Shown: positions 1 to 7,700 of the stretch, in pieces
Layout: each line of letters begins with the position of its first letter
Position numbering within the stretch: position 1 is the first letter of the stretch
From: JAPXSY01 sp034003585
GTDB taxonomy: Bacteria > Verrucomicrobiota > Kiritimatiellia > RFP12 > UBA1067
NCBI GenBank assembly: GCA_034003585.1
Contig: JAVEYH010000138.1
Coordinates: 1 to 8,627 of the forward strand
Direction of reading: 5' to 3'
Length of the DNA: 8,627 nucleotides
Made by a program: the position numbers and the translations under genes
The notes under the pieces: model-generated
Seen by the model: only the letters and a program-made list of their open reading frames with translations
Database searches by the model: none
What the model was told of the DNA's origin: nothing

Positions 1-1
1 G

Positions 2-28
2 CGGGAGTCGGGAGTCGGGAGTCGGGAG
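2..28. repeat. Heptamer tandem array, unit CGGGAGT
   Basis: Three perfect copies of the 7-base unit CGGGAGT (2-8, 9-15, 16-22) are followed by a six-base partial copy (23-28) that merges into the left arm of the inverted repeat. The array reaches the window edge, so its true length is unknown. No coding potential or protein-like signal was seen. It resembles short tandemly repeated (STRR) heptamers known from other bacterial genomes. A function cannot be assigned. Confidence 0.9.
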
Positions 29-49
29 CGCGGGCGTCCCCGCCCGCAA
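23..49. repeat. Left arm of 27-bp inverted repeat, itself a hairpin
   Basis: Bases 23-49 are the exact reverse complement of 158-184, over 27 bases. Within this arm GCGGGCG (30-36) and CGCCCGC (41-47) form a perfect 7-bp GC stem around the loop TCCC, so each arm can fold alone as well as pair with the other. There is no U-tract, so it is not a classic intrinsic terminator. It looks like a copy of a small REP-like interspersed element, an interpretation that needs other genomic copies to confirm. Confidence 0.88.
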
Positions 50-50
50 C

Positions 51-96
51 AACGTTTCGCTCAAACGGGCGCGTGCCGCGTTACGGAACGTTTCGC
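51..96. repeat. Pair of 10-base direct repeats AACGTTTCGC
   Basis: AACGTTTCGC occurs at 51-60 and again at 87-96, 36 bases apart start to start, between the left arm of the inverted repeat and the CCAGAAA array. Both copies are exact. The core AACGTT is palindromic, so each could be a protein site, but nothing else supports a regulator-binding role. It may simply be internal structure of the repeat element. Confidence 0.6.
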
Positions 97-103
97 CGCG
101 CAA

Positions 104-154
104 CCAGAAACCAGAAACCAGAAACCAGAAACCAGAAACCCGGAACCAGAAACC
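104..154. repeat. Heptamer tandem array, unit CCAGAAA
   Basis: Five perfect CCAGAAA units run from 104 to 138, then one diverged unit (CCCGGAA, 139-145), a further perfect unit (146-152) and the first two bases of another. The period is 7, the same as in the CGGGAGT array at the left edge, although the unit is unrelated in sequence. The array lies wholly between the arms of the 27-bp inverted repeat. A short plus-strand open frame that crosses it gives only low-complexity peptide and is not a gene. Confidence 0.92.
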
Positions 155-157
155 TTA

Positions 158-184
158 TTGCGGGCGGGGACGCCCGCGCTCCCG
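158..184. repeat. Right arm of 27-bp inverted repeat, itself a hairpin
   Basis: This is the perfect reverse complement of 23-49, containing GCGGGCG and CGCCCGC around GGGA. Together with the left arm it bounds a 162-bp unit (23-184). No matching target-site duplication is visible just outside the arms, which argues against a recently inserted MITE. Confidence 0.88.
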
Positions 185-230
185 GTGGCTGCGCGCGAAC
201 CGTGCGCCACACGCGCATCCCCCGGTCACC

Positions 231-250
231 AACCGATTACAACCGATTAC
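231..250. repeat. 10-base tandem duplication AACCGATTAC
   Basis: AACCGATTAC at 231-240 is immediately repeated at 241-250, about 70 bases upstream of the asd start. It could be a direct-repeat operator or simple slippage. It lies just upstream of a weak possible promoter (TTGCGC at 256-261, TACTCT at 279-284), where an activator could sit, but that is speculation. Confidence 0.6.
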
Positions 251-255
251 AGGGA

Positions 256-284
256 TTGCGCAAACCCCCCTGTTCCGTTACTCT
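256..284 (+). promoter_or_regulatory. Weak candidate promoter for asd
   Basis: TTGCGC (256-261) and TACTCT (279-284) are separated by 17 bases. The first three bases of the -35 consensus match, as do T1, A2 and T6 of the -10 consensus. This is the best sigma-70-like pair I see before asd. The predicted start near 291 would leave a leader of about 32 bases that includes the Shine-Dalgarno sequence AAGGGG at 311-316. The match is poor and could be chance. Confidence 0.22.
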
Positions 285-322
285 ATGACCCCGTTTCACC
301 AAAGCAAGCAAAGGGGTCGCGA

Positions 323-1339
323 ATGAAGCAGTACAGCGTGGGTCTGGTGGGCATCGGCGCAGTGGGGACGGAAATGGTCAAGGTGCTCCGTCAGCGGAAG
401 TTTCCCGCACGGGAGATCCGCATCCTCGCCACCCGCGAGCGGGATGAGGAGGTGGCGGGCGAGACCTTCCACGTGATCGAAGCCCGGCCCGAGGCTTTTG
501 ACGGGTTGGACATCGTGCTGTTCGCCGGGACGGAGGGCTCCAAGGGCGCGTCGAAGCAGTTCGGCTGGGAGGCGGTCCGGCGCGGGTGCGTGGTGATCGA
601 CAACGGCGACGATTTCCGCATGGACGCGCGCGTGCCGCTGGTGATCCCCGAGATCAACGGCGAGGCCCTGACCGCGCACCAGGGATTCATCGCCAACCCC
701 AACTGCAGCACGATCATCACCCTGATGGGCATCGCGCCGCTGCACCGCCGCGTGCCGCTGCGGCGCATGACCGCGGTCACCTACCAGTCCGTGAGCGGCA
801 CGGGCCGCGCCGCGGTCGAGGAGCTGGAGCAGCAGGTCCGCGCCTACGCCGCGGGCAGCGAGCCGCAGGTGCGGGCCTATCCCCACCCGATCGCCTTCAA
901 CGTGCTGCCGCAGATCGGCGGCGCCAAGCCGGAGATGCCGGGCTTCACCTCCGAAGAGGCCAAGCTGACCTTCGAGACGCGCAAGATCCTGGGCTGCCCC
1001 GACCTGCGCATCGCGGCCACCTGCGCGCGCGTGCCGGTGTTCTACGCGCATTCGGTGGCTGTGCACGCCGAGTTCAGCGCGCCGCTGGCGCCGGAGGAGG
1101 CGCGCGCCATCCTGGCGGAAGCCGACGGCGTGCGGGTGATCGACGATCTGGCGGCGTCGCAGTATCCGATGCCGCTGTACACCGGCGGCGGCGATGTGGT
1201 GAACGTCGGCCGCATCCGCGCCGATCCGAGTGTGGAGAACGGGCTGGCGCTCTGGTGCTGCGGGGACAACATCCGCAAGGGCGCCGCGCAGAATGCGGTG
1301 CAGATCGCGGAAGAGCTGATCCGGCGCGGTCTGCTCTGA
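323..1339 (+). CDS. asd: Aspartate-semialdehyde dehydrogenase
   Basis: A complete 338-residue enzyme that reduces aspartyl-4-phosphate to aspartate-semialdehyde with NADPH in the cytoplasm. This is the branch-point step to lysine/diaminopimelate, threonine and methionine. The N-terminal Rossmann fold has G7-x-x-G10-x-G12-x-x-G15. The catalytic cysteine is C128 in NPNCST, followed by the SGTG loop (158-161) and the substrate-side EEAK (211-214). RVPVFYAHS (236-244) supplies the binding Arg236 and catalytic His243. DNIRKGAAQNAVQIAE (315-330) is the conserved C-terminal helix. NPNCSTI and TYQSVSG resemble the Gram-positive (Bacillus-type) Asd branch more than the E. coli type. ATG at 323 is chosen because AAGGGG lies 6 bases upstream and the protein begins at the normal family position; the open frame back to 158 runs through repeat DNA and has no family-like sequence. 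mutS follows 76 bases downstream on the same strand and may be co-transcribed. Confidence 0.97.
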   Translation: MKQYSVGLVGIGAVGTEMVKVLRQRKFPAREIRILATRERDEEVAGETFHVIEARPEAFDGLDIVLFAGTEGSKGASKQFGWEAVRRGCVVIDNGDDFRMDARVPLVIPEINGEALTAHQGFIANPNCSTIITLMGIAPLHRRVPLRRMTAVTYQSVSGTGRAAVEELEQQVRAYAAGSEPQVRAYPHPIAFNVLPQIGGAKPEMPGFTSEEAKLTFETRKILGCPDLRIAATCARVPVFYAHSVAVHAEFSAPLAPEEARAILAEADGVRVIDDLAASQYPMPLYTGGGDVVNVGRIRADPSVENGLALWCCGDNIRKGAAQNAVQIAEELIRRGLL

Positions 1340-1415
1340 GGTCGCGTGCGGCGGTCAGGCCGCGCGGCCCGGTTCCCGGAAGCGGGGCGCGCCGGCGCGG
1401 AGGGGAGAGCGTCAC

Positions 1416-3913
1416 ATGGCTGGTGCCGAATTGACCCCGATGATGCGGCAGTACCGCAGAATCAAGGCGGAGCTGCCGCAGGGCGTGCTGCTTTTGTTCC
1501 GCCTCGGGGATTTTTACGAGATGTTCTTCGAGGACGCGCGCGAGGCCGCGCCGATCCTCGGCGTGGCGCTCACCCGGCGCACGGGCACGCCCATGTGCGG
1601 GGTGCCCTACCACGCGCTCGACGCCTATCTCGCCAAGCTGATCCGCGCCGGGCGCAAGGCCGCGATCTGCGATCAGATGGAGGACCCCGCCCAGGCCAAG
1701 GGCATCGTGCGGCGCGAGGTCACGCGCGTGGTCACCCCCGGCACGGTGACGGAGGACGGGATCCTGGATGCCGCGCGCAACAATTACCTCGCGGCGGTCT
1801 ATGCCGGCAAGGGGCTCGGCCTCGCGCTGCTGGACCTCTCGACCGGCGCGTTCACGGTCGAGGAGGCGCCGGACGCGGCCGCGCTGGCCGAACAGCTCCG
1901 CCGCGCCGCGCCGAGCGAGTGCCTGGTGGGCCGCGACCAGCGCGGCGATCCGCGCCTGGCCGGCCTCTTCGCGCCGGGCGCGCCGGGCGCGGTCACGGAG
2001 ATCGACGACGGGACGCTCGAATACGACTGCGCGTACGACCGGCTGCTGCGCCATTTCGGGGTCCACTCGCTCGAAGGGTACGGCTGCGAGGGCCGCGCCG
2101 CGCAGGTCTGCCCCGCCGGCGCGCTGCTGCTCTACGTGCATGAGGAGCTGCGTCATCCCGTCGGCCACATCCGCACCCTGCGCGTGCGGCACGCGCACGA
2201 GTTCCTGGCCCTGGACGAGAGCACCTGCCTGAACCTCGACCTGATCCCGCCGCGCGGCCGCGGCCCGCAGGCGACCCTGCTGGGCGTGCTGGACCACAGC
2301 CGGACCCCGATGGGCGCGCGGATGCTGCGCGCCTGGCTCACGCGGCCGCTGAGTCAGGCGGAGGCGATCCGGCGCCGGCTGGATGCGGTGGACCGCCTCA
2401 CGCGGCAGCGCGCGCTGCTGAACGAACTGCGCGAGAGCCTCGGCGCGGTGCGGGATCTCGAACGGCTGATCGCCCGCCTCGGCGCCGGGCACGGCAACGC
2501 GCGGGATCTCAACGCGCTGGCCCTCTCCCTGCACCCCGTGCCGGGCCTGCGCGAACGGGTGGCGGCCTCGGGCGACCCGCTGCTGGCCGGGCTGGCGGAA
2601 CGCCTCCACGCTTTGCCGGAGCTGGTCGGCCTCATCACCGCGGCCATCGCCGAGACCCCCGCCGTGGGGCTGAAGGACGGCGGCCTCATCCGGGCGGGGT
2701 ATCACGCGGAACTCGATGAGCTGCGCCGTCTCGCCACGGAGGGGCACGCCTGGCTCGCCGCGTATCAGGCTTCGGAGCAGGAGCGGACCGGGATCAGAAC
2801 CCTCAAGGTGCGGCACAACAAGGTGTTCGGCTTCTACATCGAGGTCTCCAAAGGCCAGGCCGGCGCGGTGCCGCCCGAGTATGAGCGGCGCCAGACGCTG
2901 GTCAGCGCGGAACGGTTCATCACGCCCGAACTCAAGACCTACGAGCAGAAAATCTTCGGCGCGCAGGAGCGCGCCACGGCGCTGGAGTTCGAGCTGTTCT
3001 GCGGCATCCGCGAACAGGCGGTGGCGCAGACCGCCGCGATTCAGGAGACCGCCGACGCCCTGGCGCACCTGGACGTGCTGGCCGTCTTCGCCGACCGCGC
3101 CCTGGCGCTCGGGTACGTCCGGCCCGAGATCACGGAGGACGACACGCTGGCGATCCGCGACGGCCGCCATCCGGTGGTGGAGCAGCTTCCCGACGCCGGG
3201 CCGTTCGTGCCCAACGACACGCGGCTCGACGGGCACCGCAACCAGATCATGCTGATCACCGGGCCGAACATGGCCGGCAAATCCACCTACATCCGGCAGG
3301 TGGCGCTGATCGCGATCCTGGCGCACGCGGGGTCCTTCGTGCCCGCGCGCGAGGCGCGCATCGGCCTGCTCGACCGCGTTTTCACGCGCGTGGGGGCCGG
3401 GGATGATCTGGCGCGCGGCCGCAGCACGTTCATGGTGGAGATGCAGGAGACCGCCAACATCCTCAACAACGCCACGGAGCGCAGTCTGATCGTGCTGGAT
3501 GAGATCGGCCGCGGCACCAGCACCTTCGACGGCATCAGCATCGCCTGGGCCGTGGCGGAGCACCTGCACAACACGCCGCGCGTGAAGGCCAAGACCCTGT
3601 TCGCCACGCACTACCACGAGCTGACCGACCTGGCCCTGACCCTTCCCGGCGTGAAGAATTACACCGTGCAGGTGCGGGAGCACGGCGACGCGGTGGTCTT
3701 CCTGCGGCGCATCGCGCCCGGCACGGCCGACAAGAGCTACGGGATCCATGTGGCGCGGCTGGCGGGCATGCCGGACGAGGTGATCGACCGGTCGCGCGAG
3801 ATCCTCGCGAATCTGGAGGAGGGCGAGCTGGAGTCCGGGCTCCCCAAACTCGCCCGCCGCAACCGGCGCCGGAACGGCAACGACATCCCCGGCCAGCTCA
3901 CGCTGTTCGAGCT
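1416..3913 (+). CDS. mutS: DNA mismatch repair ATPase MutS (3' end lost in gap)
   Basis: MutS recognises mismatches and small loops as a dimeric sliding clamp and recruits MutL. 832 complete codons, plus CTN (Leu), are visible before the N gap. The mismatch-reading loop is GDFYEMF, with F33 and E35 as the inserted Phe and Glu. The connector domain covers about 125-250 and the lever/clamp core about 265-560, including the conserved KVRHNKVFGFYIEVSK stretch (464-479). The ATPase has Walker A GPNMAGKST (616-624), the signature DDLARGRSTFMVEM (663-676), Walker B LIVLDE with D695 and E696, then GRGTST and the T731-H732 switch. QLTLF (827-831) fits the beta-clamp-binding consensus. The E. coli protein is 853 residues, so probably only a short tail is missing. 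ATG at 1416 has a strong purine-rich ribosome site (GGAGGGGAG, 1399-1407) at good spacing. The frame happens to stay open across the 100 Ns into the next gene, but that is an assembly artefact, not a fusion. Confidence 0.98.
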
Positions 3914-4013
3914 NNNNNNNNNNNNNNNNNNNNNNNNNNNNNNNNNNNNNNNNNNNNNNNNNNNNNNNNNNNNNNNNNNNNNNNNNNNNNNNNNNNNNNN
4001 NNNNNNNNNNNNN
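3914..4013. other. Assembly gap, 100 N
   Basis: Exactly 100 Ns, the conventional placeholder for a scaffold join of unknown length. It removes the mutS stop codon, any terminator, and the promoter and ribosome site of the next gene. Other genes could be hidden here. Confidence 0.98.
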
Positions 4014-4529
4014 ATGAAACGAAGCATACAGATCGGATTCATCGTTTTCGCGTGCGTCGCGGGTTGGGTTCAGGCGCAGCCGCCCCCGGGAACCGGACGC
4101 CCGCGACCGCCCCGGACCATCAACCGCAGCAATTGGGTCGGGAAACATGTGCTGACCCCTGAGTTCATGGAACAGGTGGGCATCCGGGGCGCGCAGGCCG
4201 AACAACTGAAAGCCGAACTGGAGGAGGTCCAGTCCCAGTCCCAGCGGCTGGAGGAGGCGATCAACCGCGAGGCGCTCCGCCAGGGCGAGCTGGCCCGGCG
4301 CGTGCTGTCGGAACCCGGCGCGAGCGTGGACGAGATCATGGCCATCATCGAACGCATCGGGCAGCACCGCACCGAACAGGCCAAGCTCGCCACCCGGCAG
4401 TTGGTGGTGATCCGCGACCGCCTGACCGCCGAACAGCGGCAGAAGGCCCGCGAGCTGATCACCGCCGAGGCGCGCCGCAGGATGACCCATCGCGCCTCCG
4501 AACGCGCCGCGCGCGAGCGCGCGCCCTGA
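4014..4529 (+). CDS. Secreted Spy/CpxP-like (metal-resistance type) helical protein
   Basis: A small exported protein of 171 residues. Residues 1-21 form a Sec signal peptide: basic MKR, a hydrophobic core IGFIVFACVAGWV, and a likely cleavage after VQA21. A Pro/Arg-rich linker follows (22-36). The mature part (about 48-165) is predicted almost wholly helical, with long charged helices. It ends with LTAEQRQKARELI (137-149), matching the LTxxQ-type motif of Spy, CpxP and the CnrX/ZraP-like metal-resistance superfamily. Such proteins act in the periplasm as chaperones or as sensors in envelope-stress and metal responses; which applies here cannot be told, and no His/Cys/Met metal cluster stands out. 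ATG at 4014 is the first base after the gap, so no ribosome site can be seen. The complete signal peptide argues that the start is right. TGA is at 4527-4529. Neighbours that often explain such genes, such as a sigma/anti-sigma pair, would lie in the gap. Family confidence is moderate. Confidence 0.72.
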   Translation: MKRSIQIGFIVFACVAGWVQAQPPPGTGRPRPPRTINRSNWVGKHVLTPEFMEQVGIRGAQAEQLKAELEEVQSQSQRLEEAINREALRQGELARRVLSEPGASVDEIMAIIERIGQHRTEQAKLATRQLVVIRDRLTAEQRQKARELITAEARRRMTHRASERAARERAP

Positions 4530-4532
4530 CCG

Positions 4533-4564
4533 NNNNNNNNNNNNNNNNNNNNNNNNNNNNNNNN
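4533..4564. other. Assembly gap, 32 N
   Basis: 32 Ns, a size that suggests an estimated gap rather than a fixed placeholder. It begins three bases after the stop of the Spy-like gene and ends directly at a repeat-like sequence, so the break probably reflects repeat-induced assembly failure. Confidence 0.97.
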
Positions 4565-4620
4565 CGCGAATTTCACGAATAACTCCAGTTCATTCGCGTT
4601 CATTCGCGTGATTAGCGGTT
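4565..4620. repeat. Probable dispersed intergenic repeat fragment (ATTCGCG / GATTAGCGGTT type)
   Basis: AT-richer than its surroundings. CGCGAAT (4565-4571) is inverted relative to ATTCGCG (4592-4598 and 4602-4608), giving an imperfect hairpin. TTCATTCGCG is tandemly duplicated (4589-4598, 4599-4608), followed by TGATTAGCGGTT. Sequences of this style recur between genes in many bacterial genomes. I recognise the style from memory and cannot count copies here. The left end is cut off by the gap. No gene is seen between 4530 and 4702. Confidence 0.55.
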
Positions 4621-4660
4621 CAAAATCTGTCGCCGCGCCTTTTTTCGTTCTGGCCGGATC

Positions 4661-4690
4661 TTGCGGCGGAGGGGGGTTGCGCCGTATACT
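4661..4690 (+). promoter_or_regulatory. Candidate sigma-70-type promoter for the SNF2-SWIM operon
   Basis: TTGCGG (4661-4666) as -35 and TATACT (4685-4690, five of six consensus bases) as -10, with an 18-base spacer. A run of six T (4640-4645) lies where an UP-like element could act. The predicted transcript start is near 4697, only about six bases before the ATG at 4703, so the mRNA would be nearly leaderless. This agrees with the absence of a ribosome site at normal spacing: the GGAGGGGGG at 4668-4676 is about 26 bases too far upstream. Based on sequence match only. Confidence 0.45.
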
Positions 4691-4702
4691 GTCCGGTCGG
4701 TG

Positions 4703-7700
4703 ATGACCATCCTGCACAGTTGCTGGCATGCCTCCGATCTGCACATTTGGGGAGAGGTCGAGGCGCGCGCGTCCGGATTGGCGGACGGACCGTTTCCCGC
4801 GGCTGCTCCCGTAACCGCGGTTTCCCCGTTCGATGCCGGCGCGGAGCGTCTGTGCCGCCTGCTGCGGCCCCTCATGCCCGGGGCCGGGGAAACGCCGCAG
4901 CCCGCGCCGCTCGAACTGGTTCTGCCGAGCCGCGCTTCGGGCAACGGGTTCCGGCCCGTGCCCTCGCAGCCTTTTTTCGATGAGGCGTTCGGCAGCGCGG
5001 GGGAAGAGGACGCGCCGGTTTTCCCGCATCCCTGGCGCGTGACGGCCGTGGCCCTGCCGTGGCGCGCCGCCCTGTCGCTGTTGGGGCTCGCGCGCGAGCC
5101 GCGTCTGGGCGACGGGCTGTTCGCGGGCGAGAGTCTGCTTGGGTTCGCCACCCTCTTCCGTTTCGCGGGCGCGCTGGTGGCGCGCGGGCGGTTCCTGCCC
5201 GCGCTGGAGCGCGCGCCGGACGGCGCGTACGAGGCGCGCTGGATCCCGGCCCTGGATGCGGCGGACCGCAGGCGGCTGGAGAGTCTGGCGCCGCGTCTGC
5301 CCCCGGCGGCCTTTGCCGCGGGGGACGGCACGCCGCACGAGGCGCTGGAAGAGCTGGTCGACCGGCTGGCGCGCGCGAGTGTGGTGACCACCCTTTCGCG
5401 CGCGCATGCCGAACGCGGCCCGTGGTACAGTCCGCACGACGCCTGGTTCGCGGCCTTGCGCGGCGAGACGCGGCGGGTGCGCTGGGAGACGCGGGCCGAG
5501 CTGGAGGCGCTGGCCGGGGCTTTGCGGCAGTGGCGGCAGCCGGTGGAGGGCGTCGGGCCCGGCAAGGTGCCGCGTTTCACGCTGGAGGCGCCGGCTTGCG
5601 CTGGCGCGCCCTGGTTTCTGCGCGCGCGCGCGGAAGAGGGTCCGGAAGGGGAGGAGCCGCCTTTCGCGTGGGACGCGGCGTTTCTGCTCTCGCTGGGACA
5701 GGCCTCCCTGCTCTTCCCGCCCCTCGCGCGGGCCGGAATGCGGGAGGGGGGAATCGGGTGCGAACTGACCGAGGAGGAGGCCCACGCATTTCTGACGGTG
5801 GCCGCGGCGGTGCTGGAGGCCGCCGGATATGCGGTGACTCTGCCGCCGCAGTGGCGGCCGGGTCATGTGCCGGCGCTCGCGCTCGAAGCGGAGCTGACCC
5901 CGCTCGCGCACGAAGGCCCCGCAACCGGGGCCCTAGCGGAAGAGCGCGTGGCGGTGACGTGGTCGGTGACGCTCAACGGCACCCCGCTGACCGAGGAGGA
6001 GGCGGCGCAACTGGAGCGCGCCGGAACCCCGCTGGTTCCATTGCGGGGGCAGTGGCAGACTCTCGATCTGAAACGCGTGCGCGAGGCGCTCCGCGCGCGG
6101 CAGCGGACCGACACGGTGCCGGTGCGCCAGGCGGTGCGGCTGGCGCTGGGCGCGGAACCGGGGGCGGGCGGTCTGGAGATCGCGCGGGTGCGGGGCCGGG
6201 GTTGGCTCGACCCGCTGCTGGACGGTCTGGCGGGCGGGATGAGCGGGATGGAATCCCTGCCGGTGCCCGCGGGTTTCCGCGGCGTGTTGCGGCCCTACCA
6301 GCTCCGCGGCTTCCGGTGGCTGGTCTTTCTGCGCGCCTGGGGCTTCGGGGCCTGTCTGGCGGACGACATGGGGCTCGGCAAGACGGTGCAGGCCCTGGCC
6401 TTCCTGCTGCATGAGAAGGCGCGCGGCGAACGCCGTCCGGTCCTGCTGGCCGGGCCGATGACGGTGCTCGGCAACTGGCTGGGCGAGGCGCGGCGCTTCG
6501 CGCCGGAGCTGCGGCTGCTGCTGCACCACGGGCCCGGCCGGGCCCAGGGCGAGGCCTTGGCGCGCGCGGCGGCGGGCGCGGATGTGGTGGTGACCAGTTA
6601 CGCGCTGCTGCACCGCGATTACGCCGCGCTGCGGCGGGTCGGCTGGTCCGGGATCGTGCTGGACGAGGCGCAGAACATCAAAAACCCCGACACGCGGCAG
6701 GCGCGCGCCGCGCGCGCGCTGCAGGCCGATTACCGGATCGCGCTCACGGGCACGCCCATGGAAAACCATGTCGGCGAGCTGTGGTCCGTGATGGATTTCC
6801 TGAACCCCGGACTGCTGGGCCGGCGCTCCGTGTTCCGCGAGACGTTTTTCCGGCCGATCCAATCCGGGACCGATCCCGGGGCGCGCGCGCGGCTGCGGCG
6901 CGTCACGGCCCCCTTCATCCTGCGCCGCCTGAAGACCGACCGCCGGGTGATCGCCGACCTGCCCGCCAAGATCGAGGCCAAAGTTTTCTGTCCGCTCACG
7001 CGCGAGCAGGCCGGGCTGTACGAGGAGGTGCTGGAGTCCTTCCGGCGCGATGCCGAGGCGAGCGAGGGCGTGGCGCGGCGCGGGCTGATCCTCGCGGTGC
7101 TGACGCGGCTCAAGCAGGTGTGCAACCACCCCGCGCACTTCCTCGGCCAGTCGGAGAATCTGGCGCGGCGTTCCGGCAAACTGGAGCGGCTGGTCGAGCG
7201 GCTCGAGGAGGTCTTCGCGCGCGGCGAGAGCGCGCTGGTCTTCACCCAGTACGCCGAGATGGGCAAGCTGCTGGCGCGCCACCTGTGCCGGACCTTCGCG
7301 CGCGACACGCCGTTCCTGCACGGCGGCCTGCCGCGTCCGGAGCGCGACCGGCTGGTGCGGGCGTTCCAGGACGGGACGCAGCCGCAGGCGTTCGTGCTCT
7401 CGCTCAAGGCGGGCGGCACGGGGCTGAATCTGACGCGCGCCAGCCATGTGTTCCATTTCGACCGCTGGTGGAATCCGGCGGTGGAGAATCAGGCCACCGA
7501 CCGCGCGTTCCGGATCGGGCAGACCCGCGAGGTGATGGTGCACACCCTGCTCTGCAACGGGACGCTGGAGGAGCGCATCGACGCGCTCATCGCAGGCAAG
7601 ACGGGGCTCGCCGACGAGGTGGTGGCCAGCGGCGAGGCGTTTCTCACGGAGCTGTCGGATGACGCCCTGCGCGAGGTGCTCAAACTCGATGCCGCGGTGG

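Noticed and set aside
2..154. CRISPR-like array
   Set aside because: Repeats are 7 bases long and contiguous, with no unique spacers; no cas genes are present.
73..288. Small plus-strand ORF over the heptamer array
   Set aside because: The peptide is a product of the CCAGAAA repeats and the hairpin arm; no ribosome site and no resemblance to a protein family.
158..322. N-terminal extension of Asd
   Set aside because: The frame is open upstream by chance in repeat-rich DNA. A good Shine-Dalgarno sequence precedes ATG 323, where the canonical Rossmann strand begins.
1345..1366. Hairpin after asd as an intrinsic terminator
   Set aside because: Eight-pair GC-rich stem (one G-U pair) with a six-base loop but no following T run, and such stems are common by chance at this GC content.
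1074..4490. Very long minus-strand ORF opposite asd, mutS and the Spy-like gene
   Set aside because: High third-position GC on the coding strand removes stops on the opposite strand, and the frame crosses 100 Ns. The translation is rich in Arg, Ala, Gly, His and Gln with no domain, while the plus strand encodes intact MutS.
4615..4645. Terminator ending in six T before the SNF2 gene
   Set aside because: Only a four-base GCGG/CCGC stem with a 14-base loop precedes the T run; too weak to call.
4661..4702. TTG start at 4661 for the SNF2 gene
   Set aside because: It would add 14 residues with no family similarity and overlaps the best promoter match; the ATG at 4703 opens with the family-typical sequence.
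4070..5911. Long minus-strand ORF across the second gap and the SNF2 gene start
   Set aside because: Same GC-shadow effect; it crosses the N run and a repeat, with low-complexity Arg/Gln-rich sequence.
5059..6414. 451-residue plus-strand ORF in another frame of the SNF2 gene
   Set aside because: Arg/Ala/Gly-rich out-of-frame translation; the in-frame SNF2 protein has all expected motifs and continues through this region.
5933..7543. 536-residue minus-strand ORF opposite the SNF2 motor domain
   Set aside because: Antisense shadow of conserved helicase motifs; no recognisable motifs or ribosome site of its own.
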